Below are positions 8,096 to 17,865 of a stretch of DNA of 64,000 nt, in pieces; the stretch's first letter is position 1; each line of letters opens with the position of its first letter. A model generated the notes under the pieces. The model saw only the letters and a program-made list of their open reading frames with translations, searched no databases and was not told the origin of the DNA. The DNA comes from Dehalococcoidia bacterium (GTDB lineage Bacteria; Chloroflexota; Dehalococcoidia; Lucifugimonadales; Lucifugimonadaceae): assembly GCA_022824185.1 (NCBI GenBank), contig JAJEAU010000013.1, forward strand, positions 1 to 64,000, given 5' to 3'. Made by a program: the position numbers and the translations under genes.

Positions 8096-9664
8096 ATGGC
8101 GGTAGAAACACGATCCAACATCTTCCGGGTTTTTCCGGCAAACGTGTTGAACCGTAGGCATATTCTGGGTGAGCCGGGTTCGCATCAGGTGGCAGTCATC
8201 GATGTCGGGTCGAACTCCACGCGTATGGAGGTCCTGCAACTCACGACCGACTATGACCTGCGTGTCATGTCGGAAGTCAAGGCATTGCTGCGCCTGGCCA
8301 GCCGAAAGTCGAAAAACGGACGGATGTCTAGGTCGGCGGTGTCCGATCTGTGTCGATTGATCTCGGATTTCGCAACAGTTGCCAGAGCTTCGGATGTCGA
8401 CGACATCAGGGCTGTGGCGACATCGGCGATGCGGGACGCGACTAACGTCGATGAGATTGTGAGGGAGGTCAAAGATCAAACAGGGATCGACTTGGAGGTC
8501 ATCACCGGCGAACGAGAGGCGGAGTACGGGTTTTTGGGCGCTGTGTTCTCTTTGCCTGCCTCAAATGGTTTGTTGTTTGATATCGGAGGCGGGAGTGTGG
8601 AGTTTTCGTTCTTCGAGGGACGTTCGCTAAAACAGGTCTTCACACTGGATCTCGGGGCGTTGCGGATGAGCAACATGTTCTTGGGCTCCAATGAACCGGG
8701 GCACGAGGCGTTTCTGGCCTTGAGGCGCCATGTCAAACGATCGCTGAAGGCTTCAGGGATGCCAGGCATGAGCGAGAACGGCGTGTTGATTGGTGCCGGC
8801 GGGACGATCCGCAACCTGACCAAGATCGACCGTGCAACGAAAGATCATTCTTTTGGCAGGTTGCACGGTTCGATTGTCCGATATGGATCGCTTAAGAAAA
8901 TCGTCAACGGTCTGCGTGGATTGGATCCGGCAAGCTTGGTTCACATGCCGGGACTGAACCCCGAAAGGACTGACAGCATCCTTGGCGGAGCGATCGTCGC
9001 GTCCGAAATCGCCAAGCATTTCGACAAGAAGCCCATCGTTGTGTCCGGCAGAGGCATACGCGAGGGCATGGCGATGTCGGGGTTGATCAAGGAGTTGCCG
9101 TCGATTGACGAAGTCCGGAGGCGTTCGGTCTATGCATTGGGTGCGCGGTTCGATACGTGGGACAAGTTGAGGGCGGATCGCCGGGCTGCAATTGCGCTCA
9201 AGATGTCGGATCTGCTTTCAGATCGCCTGGATGACGAGATTAAAGCGCTGATTCCCCATATCGCTCGTCTGATCGATACTGGCCGCAGCGTGAACTACTA
9301 CGACAGATACGTCCACGCCTCAAGCATCATCGAATTGGGTGAGTTAGGTGGGTTCTCACACCGCGATATCGGTCTGATGGCGGCGACATTGCGATTCGGT
9401 AACAGCAACTCAGCGTCGATGTCGAGTTATCGCCCAGAGTTGAAGAAGTCCGATCGGCCGGTCGTCAGGCGGGCAGCGAGCGTGCTGAGGATCTCTGACG
9501 AGATGGAACGTAGGTTAGGTGCCGAGCGTTACTCGCGGATCGAGATGAATATCGTCGACGACAGTCTAGAGGTTAGGGCACCGGAATTGAACGCATGGGA
9601 TCCGACGCGGTTCGCATCGCGGTTCAAGAGGGTTTTCCGGTTGGGATTTAAGGTTGTCCAGTGA
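8096..9664 (+). CDS. Exopolyphosphatase / guanosine pentaphosphate phosphatase (Ppx/GppA) family protein
   Basis: A 522-residue actin-fold ASKHA phosphatase. The phosphate-1 loop VAVIDVGSNSTRMEVL is at about residues 32-47, ATSAMRDATN matches the conserved A(T/S)A(M/L)R(D/E)A.N, and the second phosphate motif LLFDIGGGSVEFSFF appears near 159. The GAGGTIRNL motif follows (about 232-240). The C-terminal 200 residues form a helical HD-like domain as in long Ppx proteins. It hydrolyses polyphosphate or pppGpp, linking phosphate storage and the stringent response. PhoU and PstB lie 34 kb away in the window. The ATG at 8096 has no strong ribosome-binding site; an internal start is possible. Confidence 0.9.
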   Translation: MAVETRSNIFRVFPANVLNRRHILGEPGSHQVAVIDVGSNSTRMEVLQLTTDYDLRVMSEVKALLRLASRKSKNGRMSRSAVSDLCRLISDFATVARASDVDDIRAVATSAMRDATNVDEIVREVKDQTGIDLEVITGEREAEYGFLGAVFSLPASNGLLFDIGGGSVEFSFFEGRSLKQVFTLDLGALRMSNMFLGSNEPGHEAFLALRRHVKRSLKASGMPGMSENGVLIGAGGTIRNLTKIDRATKDHSFGRLHGSIVRYGSLKKIVNGLRGLDPASLVHMPGLNPERTDSILGGAIVASEIAKHFDKKPIVVSGRGIREGMAMSGLIKELPSIDEVRRRSVYALGARFDTWDKLRADRRAAIALKMSDLLSDRLDDEIKALIPHIARLIDTGRSVNYYDRYVHASSIIELGELGGFSHRDIGLMAATLRFGNSNSASMSSYRPELKKSDRPVVRRAASVLRISDEMERRLGAERYSRIEMNIVDDSLEVRAPELNAWDPTRFASRFKRVFRLGFKVVQ

Positions 9665-9731
9665 ACCACTTGCGAGGGCTCGGCGATTGGACAATCACTA
9701 CGGGGCAAGTCACGAAGCCGGACCATTGCAC

Positions 9732-10793
9732 TCAATCCAAATGCTGATCGAAATACCTCGCTAACTCGTCGCGTTCGAATGTGGGCATGGGTTGGCTTGG
9801 TGAATCTGGATCCCATTTAATGGTTACAGCGCCACTTCCGCCTTCGTCTGACGGCGGGTCGACGGTACCGATGACTTGGGCATCGATATTCGACTCATGA
9901 AGAGCCTCGACTGTTGCATCTTGCCTTTCCGGACTCACGGTCGCCAAGAGTGCTCCTGACGAAATCAATCCCCACGGGTCGATATTGAGGGCGTCGCAGA
10001 TTGTTTGGCTCGGCGGCAGGATGTTGACGGTGGTAGCGTCGATGGTGATGTCGACCTTCGACGCGAACGCCAGTTCTTGAAGTGCCGTCGCCAACCCGCC
10101 TTCAGTCGGATCGTGCATCGCTGTTACGCCGCCGCACTCAACCACAATCTGGGCATCTTTGAAGACTGAGATCCCGGGATGGAAAAAGAGGTTGGTCGCA
10201 TCGTCGATGTCAGAACTTTGGACACCGGCACTGACGAGGGCGTCACGGCACTCTTTCGCGAGAATCGCGGTTCCTTCGATGGCGATGCCTTTCGTCAATA
10301 TGACTGCATCACCGGGACGAGCGCCGGAGGCAGAGACCGTCCGGCTGGTCGGAGCTTCTCCGAGCATGAAACCGCAGATTACGGGTTGCGTGACTGCGGG
10401 TGTGACTTCGGTGTGGCCGCCAGCGAGCTGGACGTCGAGTTCGAACGCTGCCTCGCCGAGTTGAGCGAAGATGTCGCAGACCTCCGTCTCAGTTGAGCCT
10501 GGCGGCATCATGAGGGTGGCGAAGAACCACTTCGGGGTGCCACCGGCGACCGCGATGTCGTTGGCGTTTACGTTTACGGCATACCACCCGATTCGGTCGG
10601 TGGTGAAGGTGATAGGATCGGTCTTTGCAAGGATGGTGTTTTCGCCGTAAAGGATGTGCGCGGCGTCCTCGCCTAACCCGGGGCCGATGATGAGGCGACC
10701 GTCAGCATCGGATCTGGGTAAACCTTCGATGAGGCTTTGCAGGAGTTTTCCGGGTAACTTACCCGTTTTGAGGACACGGCGTTCGTTTGACAC
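9732..10793 (-). CDS. AIR synthase-related protein, HypE-like
   Basis: A 353-residue protein of the PurM/HypE/ThiL/SelD ATP-binding superfamily. Visible motifs are GPGLGEDAAHI (residues about 37-47), TDPITFTTDRIGWYAVNVNANDIAVAGGTP (the ND.A..GG.P ATP-binding signature), GGHTEVTPAV, and MHDPTEGGLATALQELA (the HD.T.GG..GAL.E signature). Family members make or use acyl-phosphate-like activated intermediates. No hydrogenase genes (HypABCDF) are nearby, so a true [NiFe]-hydrogenase role is unlikely; such stand-alone HypE-like proteins are common and uncharacterised. It is convergent with ppx/gppA, with a 67-base gap. Confidence 0.8.
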   Translation of the reverse strand: MSNERRVLKTGKLPGKLLQSLIEGLPRSDADGRLIIGPGLGEDAAHILYGENTILAKTDPITFTTDRIGWYAVNVNANDIAVAGGTPKWFFATLMMPPGSTETEVCDIFAQLGEAAFELDVQLAGGHTEVTPAVTQPVICGFMLGEAPTSRTVSASGARPGDAVILTKGIAIEGTAILAKECRDALVSAGVQSSDIDDATNLFFHPGISVFKDAQIVVECGGVTAMHDPTEGGLATALQELAFASKVDITIDATTVNILPPSQTICDALNIDPWGLISSGALLATVSPERQDATVEALHESNIDAQVIGTVDPPSDEGGSGAVTIKWDPDSPSQPMPTFERDELARYFDQHLD

Positions 10794-10855
10794 TGAACCA
10801 CCCGAAAGAGTTCGCGATGTTGCGTTGAAAACTAGATGTTACCGTTTTCGAACCA

Positions 10856-12082
10856 TTACTGATCGGGCGCGAAGGTGGGTAGCGCCGGTATCGGCTCAGC
10901 AGCGAAATACGGTGATACGGCGTCAAGAAGTGCTTTCGGCAACGCCCCTTGTGTCCCGCCCCAGAGGTCTTGTTGACCACCTACGCGGTACCAATCGTCG
11001 CGGCAGAAGAATCTGACGGTTTCGACACCTCTCAAGATGTAAAAATCTAGCCTGAACGCAGTTTCACAATACTCGGTGTTACCGATCGGCACTGGAGTAT
11101 TGAGAGCGTCGATGAGGATTTGGACCAATGCGAGATTGTCGATGTCCTGAACCGGTTCCTCTTCATCGCCTGGGGAGCCGCGATACAGAACTGCTCGGCG
11201 CGCTTCGTGCAATCGGAGATCGTGGACCAGGTTGACGGTCGGTTGAACCCGGTTTTCGACGTCGGTGCAGTTGGCGATGACGTCGTCGGAAAGGTGGGCG
11301 TTGCCTTCGAGATCAGCGCTCGCGATGTGGAACGTGTAGACCTTGTCGTCGTTCCCGAGTTCGAGGATCCACCCCTCTACTGATTTGGCCTCGTTGTTGC
11401 CGTCGACGTATCCGCATCCCAACGTGGCATCCGGCCAGACATGCTCCGTGACGCTCAGGATCTTCAAATCTCCCTGATCGATCCCTTGGTCGATTAGTTG
11501 TCCCCTTGCGTAGATCTCTAGCCGTGTAGGAACCATCGGAGCAGGTGTGGGCGTGACCGTCGGCGTTGCGGTGGGCGCGGGTGTGGGAGGGATGGTTGGT
11601 GTCGCGGTCGGTTGGGGTGTTTTGGTGGCCGTCGGCACGGGCTCGGGTGTCGGTGGTACGGGAGTTGGCGTATCGACTGGAGCCGTAGTCGGTTCGGATG
11701 TAGGGTCGATATCCGCGACCGGGGTGTCGGTCGCTTCGGGAGAGGGACTTGCTGAGGTTGCGACGACTTCTGGCGTCGGCGTATCTGGCACGGCGGTTGG
11801 CGTAGCGGTATCAGCGACCTCAACCACTGGTGGCTCGGTCGGTTCTGGTGTCGCAGTGTCGGTCGGGGGGATCGACGTTGCGGTGGGTTCAGGCGGTCGA
11901 GTGGGCCTCGGTGTGGGTTGGACGCCGGCTTCTGGTTCGCGACTGTTCGCCCATAATGCGGCGGCGACGATGGCGATCACAATGATGCCGATCGCGGCGA
12001 CGATCACGATGGTCTGCCTTACCCGCGGTCCGTAGCCCGAAACGCGGAGACCGGAGTTGTTTTGATCGTCGGGTTGTGCCAT
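10856..12082 (-). CDS. Membrane-anchored protein with Pro/Thr stalk and WPD-x-LGC-type C-terminal domain
   Basis: A 408-residue protein when started at the ATG at 12082; an upstream TTG at 12127 is possible. A transmembrane helix (VIVAAIGIIVIAIVAAALW, about residues 24-42) leads to a PT-rich stalk (about 50-185) and a globular C-terminus (about 190-408). That domain contains HVWPDATLGCGY, similar to a short WPD..LGC motif seen in secreted hypothetical proteins of Chloroflexota, and further cysteines near the end that may form disulphides. I cannot assign a function. It belongs with the other stalked surface proteins of the window. The stalk DNA is a degenerate repeat. Confidence 0.65.
   Translation of the reverse strand: MAQPDDQNNSGLRVSGYGPRVRQTIVIVAAIGIIVIAIVAAALWANSREPEAGVQPTPRPTRPPEPTATSIPPTDTATPEPTEPPVVEVADTATPTAVPDTPTPEVVATSASPSPEATDTPVADIDPTSEPTTAPVDTPTPVPPTPEPVPTATKTPQPTATPTIPPTPAPTATPTVTPTPAPMVPTRLEIYARGQLIDQGIDQGDLKILSVTEHVWPDATLGCGYVDGNNEAKSVEGWILELGNDDKVYTFHIASADLEGNAHLSDDVIANCTDVENRVQPTVNLVHDLRLHEARRAVLYRGSPGDEEEPVQDIDNLALVQILIDALNTPVPIGNTEYCETAFRLDFYILRGVETVRFFCRDDWYRVGGQQDLWGGTQGALPKALLDAVSPYFAAEPIPALPTFAPDQ
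11540..11910 (-). repeat. Pro/Thr low-complexity stalk-coding repeat
   Basis: Short-period GTx-GG repeat on the plus strand (PT/TPxP codons on the minus strand) encoding the stalk of the protein at 10856-12082. Confidence 0.65.
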
Positions 12083-12312
12083 AGAAAATGCTGTGTCGCT
12101 TTTGGACCGAAGTCGGAACCACCACAACTTTCTACGCTAAATGATGGGAGACGGACGTTTCGAGAGGGGTCGGCGCGAGGAGAAATGAAGTTTCAGCAGA
12201 ATTTGGCGAAAAAGTTGCGAATGCTGACTTAGAGAGTAATAATTAGATTTGGCGATTCGAGCGGGGAATCAAGCCAACGAGCCAAGTCGAACAAACCATC
12301 TGGGTTTTAACA

Positions 12313-13428
12313 ATGATAAGCCTGCGGGCATCCCGCTCCATCGAAGCTAGCCGCATGTTGTCGATGCCGAAGAACCATGCGCTGCGAATGATCGCCATGA
12401 GTTTGACGCTGATCGCGTTCAGTGCGTCCTTCGTCGCCTGCGGTTCGTCTGATGAGGCAACTCCAGCGAACGGTGAGGTGGAGAAGCCAGCGTCCGAACC
12501 CAACACATTGACCGTTTATTCAGGTCGCAGCGAGTCGCTAGTGGATCCGATTCTCAAGGAGTTCGAACTCCTCACCGGCATCCCGGTCGAGATCCGCTAT
12601 GCGAGTACCGGCGAGATGGCGGCGACGCTACTCGAAGAAGGCGACAGATCACCAGCGGACGTTTTCTTCGCCCAAGAACCAGGTGGTTTGGGAGCGGTGA
12701 AGTCGATGTTCATAACATTGCCCGATGACATCTACGAAAGCTCGCCGACTTGGGCAAGCGACCCCGACAAAAAGTGGGTCGGAATCTCAGGTCGAGCGCG
12801 TGTCATCGTCTATAGCACCGAAAACATCTCCGAAGACGAACTCCCCGAGTCGATCTGGGACTTTACCGATCCCAAATGGAAGGGTCGAATCGGATTTCCT
12901 CCGACGAACGCGTCTTTCCACGTGATGGTGACGGCGATGCGACTGGACTGGGGTGAAGAGAAGACTCGGGAATGGCTCGAAGGGATCATGGCTAACGAGC
13001 CGATCTTCTACGCCAAGAACACTCCTACGGTCGCCGCGGCCGGCGCGGGCGAGGTGGACGTCGGATTTGTGAACCACTACTACCTTCACCGCTTCTTGGC
13101 GGAAGAAGGCGAAGGGTTTGCAGCTCGGAACTACTACACCACGGCGGGCGATGCCGGGTCGTTGGTGATGGCAGCCGGTGCGGGCATTCTTGCATCGACC
13201 GACGCTCAACCAGAGGCGGAACGACTGCTCAGGTTCCTTCTCGGCGTTACTGCCCAACAGTACTTCGCAACCAATACCCACGAATACCCGTTCAATTCAG
13301 CAGTGCAACAGTCGGAACACCTGCCAGATTTAGGCGATATCGGAGAACGATTCGATATCGATCTGGGTCTGTTGGATGATCTGGCCGGCACGCAACGACT
13401 ACTACAGGAGGTTGGTGCTCTTCCGTGA
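12313..13428 (+). CDS. Iron(III) ABC transporter substrate-binding lipoprotein (FbpA/AfuA-like)
   Basis: A 371-residue periplasmic-type binding protein, probably lipid-anchored: hydrophobic signal (MIAMSLTLIAFSASFVAC) with the lipobox Cys near residue 43. The mature part starts with LTVYSGRSESLVDPIL, typical of ferric-binding proteins, followed by RYASTGEMAATLLEEG and DVFFAQEPGGLGAV. The iron-ligand double tyrosine is in NHYYLHRF, and GDAGSLVMAAGAGI matches the family. It delivers Fe3+ to the permease encoded immediately downstream (GTGA overlap). Starts at 12355 or 12364 would give a shorter, more usual signal peptide. Confidence 0.88.
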   Translation: MISLRASRSIEASRMLSMPKNHALRMIAMSLTLIAFSASFVACGSSDEATPANGEVEKPASEPNTLTVYSGRSESLVDPILKEFELLTGIPVEIRYASTGEMAATLLEEGDRSPADVFFAQEPGGLGAVKSMFITLPDDIYESSPTWASDPDKKWVGISGRARVIVYSTENISEDELPESIWDFTDPKWKGRIGFPPTNASFHVMVTAMRLDWGEEKTREWLEGIMANEPIFYAKNTPTVAAAGAGEVDVGFVNHYYLHRFLAEEGEGFAARNYYTTAGDAGSLVMAAGAGILASTDAQPEAERLLRFLLGVTAQQYFATNTHEYPFNSAVQQSEHLPDLGDIGERFDIDLGLLDDLAGTQRLLQEVGALP

Positions 13429-15065
13429 CCCGCTCTACTGCGGAAGCAGCAATACGACCTGCTCAGAGACCCCGCCGTGTTGCCGTGCGTTACGGCACAC
13501 GCGGGGCTCCGATCTGGGTAGTCATCGCGGCTGGCTGTGTCGTTGCGGCCGCGATGCTGCCCGTTTTTTACCTATTCGTCCGCGGCATCGAAGGCGGCGA
13601 TGCCACCCTGGATTTCCTGACCCGCTCTAATTCGATCAAGGTGATCTGGCGGACGATTTCGATAATCGTCGTCGTGACGATTTGCTCGCTGATTGTGGCG
13701 GTGCCAGCAGCATGGCTCACGATGAGGACGGATATGCCGTTTCGACGTGTTCTAGCCGTGGCGTTGGCCCTGCCGTTGGTAGTTCCTAGTTTCGTGATGG
13801 CTACGACCCTCATCGAGGCCCTCGGACCAAAAGGGACGTTGCAAGGGTTCCTCGAGCCGCTAGGCGTCGAACGCTTGCCGTCGATTTACGGACTCCCAGG
13901 TGCGACCTTGGTGCTGGTGTTGATGACCTATCCGTATGTCTATTTGACCGTCCGTGCGGCGATTGCGGGATTGAATCCTGAGTTGGTGGAAGCGGCTCGG
14001 AGCATGGGTTACCCGCTGCTGGGCGCGTTCCGCAGAATCACGTTGCCGTTGCTGATGCCTGCGATAGGATCAGGTGCGATTCTCGCCGCGCTGTACACGC
14101 TCAGCGACTACGGCGGCGTGGCTCTGATGAGACACAACACGCTGACGGTGTCGATCATGACCAACTATCAGACATCGATCGACCGGACGGCGGGAGCGGC
14201 GATGTCGATGCTCCTTGTGGTCCTCGCGGTCGGTCTGTTGATTATCGAGAGGGCGATACGTGGACGGCGGAGATACGACGACGCGTCGGGAAGCGTAGGC
14301 AGGACTAGCCGGGTAGTTCAACTCGGTATCTGGACAGGGCCGGCACTGGTGTTCACCTTGCTGCCGATTATTGCTGGTGTGCTGGTGCCGATAGCTGTGT
14401 TGCTCGAGTGGTTCATACGGGGGACGATCAACGGGCTTGAAGGTTCGGCGGTGTTGATACCGTTGTGGAACTCGTTGCAGGCATCGGGGTTGGCGGCAGT
14501 CGCGACGATAGTGTTGGCGTTTCCGGTGGCATTAGTGACGGTTCGTTATCGGACGTGGCTGAGCAGCTTTTTCGGGAAGGCGGTCTATATCGGCTTTGGG
14601 TTGCCGGGAGTCGTCGTTGCGTTGTCGCTCGTCTTCTTCGCGGTGAACTTCGCCTTGTTCGCGTATCAGACGATGTTGCTCCTAGTATTTGCATACGCGG
14701 TGTTGTTCTTACCGGTGGCACTCGGCTCGTTGAGGTCGGGGTTGTTGCAGATAAATCCGAGCCTCGAGGAGGCCGCGCAGTCGCTCGGCGTCACGCAGTT
14801 TCAAGCCTTCGTCCGTGTAACCGTACCGATATTGATGCCGAGCATCTTCGCAAGCGCAGCGATGGTTTTCCTGTTGACAATGAAGGAGTTGCCGGCGACG
14901 TTGATCCTCGGACCGACCGGATTCGAGACTCTCGCCACTTCGATCTGGTCTGCATCATCGGAAGCGTTCTTCACCAGGACAGCCGCTTCGTCCTTGATCC
15001 TTGTGACCGCGGCGGGGATTCCGACTGCGTGGCTGGTGTTGCGAGAACACTCACACTCGCGGTGA
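13425..15065 (+). CDS. Iron ABC transporter permease, fused two-domain (FbpB-like)
   Basis: A 546-residue inner-membrane permease with two MetI-like halves fused in one chain, as is usual for FbpB/SfuB. About twelve hydrophobic segments are visible. Each half has an EAA loop that contacts the ATPase: EAARSMGYPLLGAFRRITLP (about residues 189-208) and EAAQSLGVTQFQAFVRVTVP (about 448-467). Translation starts at GTG, whose last two bases lie within the stop of the upstream binding-protein gene, so the two are translationally coupled. Together with the flanking genes it forms a complete Fe3+ importer. Confidence 0.92.
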   Translation: MTRSTAEAAIRPAQRPRRVAVRYGTRGAPIWVVIAAGCVVAAAMLPVFYLFVRGIEGGDATLDFLTRSNSIKVIWRTISIIVVVTICSLIVAVPAAWLTMRTDMPFRRVLAVALALPLVVPSFVMATTLIEALGPKGTLQGFLEPLGVERLPSIYGLPGATLVLVLMTYPYVYLTVRAAIAGLNPELVEAARSMGYPLLGAFRRITLPLLMPAIGSGAILAALYTLSDYGGVALMRHNTLTVSIMTNYQTSIDRTAGAAMSMLLVVLAVGLLIIERAIRGRRRYDDASGSVGRTSRVVQLGIWTGPALVFTLLPIIAGVLVPIAVLLEWFIRGTINGLEGSAVLIPLWNSLQASGLAAVATIVLAFPVALVTVRYRTWLSSFFGKAVYIGFGLPGVVVALSLVFFAVNFALFAYQTMLLLVFAYAVLFLPVALGSLRSGLLQINPSLEEAAQSLGVTQFQAFVRVTVPILMPSIFASAAMVFLLTMKELPATLILGPTGFETLATSIWSASSEAFFTRTAASSLILVTAAGIPTAWLVLREHSHSR

Positions 15066-15141
15066 ACGTTGATCGGGCATCGGGCGGACATCGGGCGAGC
15101 ATCCAACCGGGCGCGAAGTGCGGTAATAGCATATTTGCCTA

Positions 15142-16341
15142 ATGAGACTCCCTCGCAGACAGAAGTTCGACGAACGCGACTTGATCCGAGCTAGCATGAA
15201 CCGCCCGAGCGGGATAGGAGCGATTCAGCTTGAGCAGGTGCAGACGCGGTATCACCCCGACGAACCGCCGGTGCTCAACGGCTTCGATTTGCAGGTCGAA
15301 GACGGCGAGATCGTTTGCCTGCTAGGGCCGAGTGGCGTCGGCAAAACTACCGCATTACGAGTCATCGCAGGATTTGAACGTGTGATTAACGGCTATGTGC
15401 GTTTGGGGGGGCGTTTAGTGGGTTCGCCGTTCATCCATGTGCCCCCGCACGAACGTGCATTGGGTTTGGTTTTCCAGTCTTATGCTCTGTTCCCGCATTT
15501 GACGGTTGCGCAAAACGTTCAGTTCGGCATCAGAGACGCGTCGGACGAGGCGAAACGAACGAGGACTTTCGAGATTCTCGAGATGTGCGGGATATCGGAG
15601 TATGCCGACCGCGGGGTTCACGAGTTGTCGGGAGGTCAGCAGCAGCGCGTAGCGCTGGCACGGGCGATCGCGCCGGATTCGGTCGCCGTTCTGCTTGATG
15701 AACCGTTCAGCAATCTCGACCCGAGTTTGGTCGTGCAGTTGAGGCATCAGGTCAGAGAGATTATCCACGAAGCCGGCAAGACCGCTATCTTGGTGACGCA
15801 TGACCGTGAAACAGCGTTTTTGACTTCTGATCGAGTGGCGGTGATGCGCTCAGGTCGAGTTGCGCAGATCGGGACGGCTGAAGAGGTGTATGCCAGTCCG
15901 GTGTCCCCTCATGTGGCGCGGACTATTGGGAGTTCGTCGTTCATTCGGGGGACGTATCGATCCGGTCGCGTTTTTACCGAGGCTGGCGAGTTTCCTGCGG
16001 TTGCGGCGAATGGGTACGAGTTTGCGGATGGCGAGGAAGTATCGGCGTTGATGCGCGCTTCCGAGTTGAGGTTGCGGCGCCATGACACTCGGGGCGAGGA
16101 AGAGGACGGATGGACGCTAGAGCCTTTCGCTCCGTGTGGCGCCGACTGTCGTTGTGTCGCTCGCGTGGCGTCGAGGGAATTTCACGGTGAGTTTACCGAC
16201 TTCAGCGTTCGCCTCCCATCGGGCGACACATTCGAGGTTCGAAATCGCACGTACGCCGCGGTGCTTCCCGACGGGGCGCCGGTTACGGTCACGGCGGTGC
16301 GCGGCGCGAAGGTCATCGTATACCCGGTGGATATGCGCTGA
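15142..16341 (+). CDS. ABC transporter ATP-binding protein (FbpC/PotA-like)
   Basis: A 399-residue ATPase of the CUT1/iron/spermidine type. Visible motifs are Walker A GPSGVGKTT (about residues 58-66), Q-loop VFQSYALFPHLT, signature LSGGQQQRVALARAIAP, Walker B VAVLLDEPFSNLD and the switch His in VTHDRETA. The last 120 residues form a TOBE-type regulatory domain. It energises the iron permease 76 bases upstream. The ATG at 15142 lacks an evident ribosome-binding site; an internal ATG at 15196 (MNRPSG) would remove an 18-residue basic extension and may be the true start. Confidence 0.9.
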   Translation: MRLPRRQKFDERDLIRASMNRPSGIGAIQLEQVQTRYHPDEPPVLNGFDLQVEDGEIVCLLGPSGVGKTTALRVIAGFERVINGYVRLGGRLVGSPFIHVPPHERALGLVFQSYALFPHLTVAQNVQFGIRDASDEAKRTRTFEILEMCGISEYADRGVHELSGGQQQRVALARAIAPDSVAVLLDEPFSNLDPSLVVQLRHQVREIIHEAGKTAILVTHDRETAFLTSDRVAVMRSGRVAQIGTAEEVYASPVSPHVARTIGSSSFIRGTYRSGRVFTEAGEFPAVAANGYEFADGEEVSALMRASELRLRRHDTRGEEEDGWTLEPFAPCGADCRCVARVASREFHGEFTDFSVRLPSGDTFEVRNRTYAAVLPDGAPVTVTAVRGAKVIVYPVDMR

Positions 16342-16439
16342 TCCCCTGCAGTGAGATCCGGGGCCGCAACGCCGTGGCGTCGTTTCATATGGCGTGCGAA
16401 TTCTGTCGTGTGGTCATTCGGACGCGCCAATTCGAACGA

Positions 16440-16450
16440 TGTATCAATAA
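16440..16450 (+). promoter_or_regulatory. Upstream element TGTATCAATAA, copy 1
   Basis: The 11-mer TGTATCAATAA lies 56 bases before the ATG of the first branched-chain-type binding protein. The identical 11-mer precedes its tandem paralog at a similar distance, so it could be a promoter or operator piece that was duplicated with the gene. Confidence 0.35.
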
Positions 16451-16506
16451 GAGTGGTATAAACGTGTTAACGGGCAACCCGAAATTGTCAATGAGCGGAG
16501 CTAGGT

Positions 16507-17691
16507 ATGGTGAATAGAAGGTACTTTCCGATTGCAGTTGTGGCGGTGTTGGCAGTTGTGGCGGTAGCAGGATTTGGTTGCGATACCGATGGAGGCGGCG
16601 ACGACGAACCGTTTCGCATTGGTGTGATGGAATCGCTTACCGGACCCGGCGAAACCTACGGCACGGTTTCAAACCAAGCCAAACAGCTGGCTGTCGACGA
16701 GATTAATGCCGCGGGCGGCATCGACGGACGCATGATCGAGTTGATCGTCGAAGACTCGAAGTGCGGAGCGCAAGACGCCATCACCGCCTACAACAAGCTC
16801 ACCGACGTCGACGGTGTCAAGATAATCCTCGGCACATCGTGCTCAGGCGCAATGTTAGGTGCGGCGCCGTTGGCGGAAGAAGACGGCGTGATCTTGTTCT
16901 CAGGCTTGGCCACAAACCCCGACATCGCCACCGCCGGCGACTACATCTTCCGAACCTCCATGAGCGACGCTCAGTTGGGAGTAGACACCGGAAACCTATT
17001 GTGGGCCGACGGCATTCGCAATTTGGCCACGATCACTGAATCCACCGACTACGCAGAAGGCGTGCGGCGAACCTCAGTGGCCCAATTCGAGCAACGCGGC
17101 GGATCTATCGTCGCCGAAGAGCGATACGCCTCAGACGTGACCGACTTCCGGACTCAGCTGACCAAGCTCATCAACGCAAACCCTGACGCGATTCACCTGG
17201 CGGCTCAATCAGAGTTCGCCGGCGGAACCATCGTCAAGCAGTTGCGAGAACTCGGTTACGACGGTCCGATCTACACCGAAGTCGTCCCCATCGGCGCAAC
17301 GGCGCTAGAGATCGCAGGCGATGCCGCCACTGGTGTCAAAGCCGTGACCGCCGACCTCGACCCGGCTAACAACAAAGCCAAGGAAGTCCTTCAGAGCTTC
17401 AGGGAGAAGTACGACTACGTAACCCTCGCCTGGTACCTCGGCTCCGCTTACGACGACGTCTACATTACTGCCGAATGCTTGAAGCAAACCGGTGACGATC
17501 AGGACGCAGACGGATTCCGAGACTGCTTGTACGACATCACATGGAGCGGCGCAATCGGAAACAATTACAGCTTCGACGAACAAGGCGAAGTCGTAGGGCT
17601 TTCAAATGTGGTCGTCGAGGTCTTGCCGACCGGTGAGCGAACTGAGGACAACCAAGGTTACAGCGTCTTGGGACCAGCGCCGTTAGAGTAG
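16507..17691 (+). CDS. Branched-chain amino acid-type ABC transporter substrate-binding lipoprotein (copy 1)
   Basis: A 394-residue type I periplasmic binding protein (LivK/UrtA/AmiC-like). The signal peptide ends in the lipobox AGFGC (Cys25). The mature protein begins FRIGVMESLTGPGETYG, followed by AVDEINAAGGIDGR and IELIVEDSKC, the usual LivK arrangement. The Pro-less loop ESTDYAEGVR and RELGYDGPIY are also family-typical. It is highly similar along its whole length to the next gene, from which it is separated by 174 bases to that gene's preferred start, indicating a tandem duplication. The ligand may be an amino acid, amide or urea. The start ATG follows GGAGCTAGGT. Confidence 0.88.
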   Translation: MVNRRYFPIAVVAVLAVVAVAGFGCDTDGGGDDEPFRIGVMESLTGPGETYGTVSNQAKQLAVDEINAAGGIDGRMIELIVEDSKCGAQDAITAYNKLTDVDGVKIILGTSCSGAMLGAAPLAEEDGVILFSGLATNPDIATAGDYIFRTSMSDAQLGVDTGNLLWADGIRNLATITESTDYAEGVRRTSVAQFEQRGGSIVAEERYASDVTDFRTQLTKLINANPDAIHLAAQSEFAGGTIVKQLRELGYDGPIYTEVVPIGATALEIAGDAATGVKAVTADLDPANNKAKEVLQSFREKYDYVTLAWYLGSAYDDVYITAECLKQTGDDQDADGFRDCLYDITWSGAIGNNYSFDEQGEVVGLSNVVVEVLPTGERTEDNQGYSVLGPAPLE

Positions 17692-17725
17692 CGGGTTAGC
17701 AAGGCGAACTTGTCAGCATTTGATG

Positions 17726-17754
17726 GACCCGCAAATCGGTATTGTTGGCGGGTC
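17726..17754 (+). terminator. Possible attenuating hairpin between tandem binding-protein genes
   Basis: GACCCGC (17726-17732) pairs perfectly with GCGGGTC (17748-17754) around a 15-base loop, 34 bases after the stop of copy 1. No U-tract follows, so it may stabilise the upstream mRNA or partly terminate rather than act as a strong intrinsic terminator. Confidence 0.35.
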
Positions 17755-17796
17755 TGTCAATAGATTGGTGCGCCGTAATTCGCCTATGTTGGATGT

Positions 17797-17807
17797 TGTA
17801 TCAATAA
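17797..17807 (+). promoter_or_regulatory. Upstream element TGTATCAATAA, copy 2
   Basis: Identical 11-mer to the one at 16440-16450, here 58 bases before the preferred ATG (17866) of the second binding protein. The similar spacing supports 17866 rather than 17827 as the real start. Confidence 0.35.
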
Positions 17808-17865
17808 AGCAAAGGCAACGTCTGACATGCCTCGAATAATTCAACCTAGGGGAATACGGACAACG

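Noticed and set aside
9732-10793. True hydrogenase maturation HypE
   Set aside because: No hydrogenase or other hyp genes in the window, and HypE's C-terminal Cys tail is absent.
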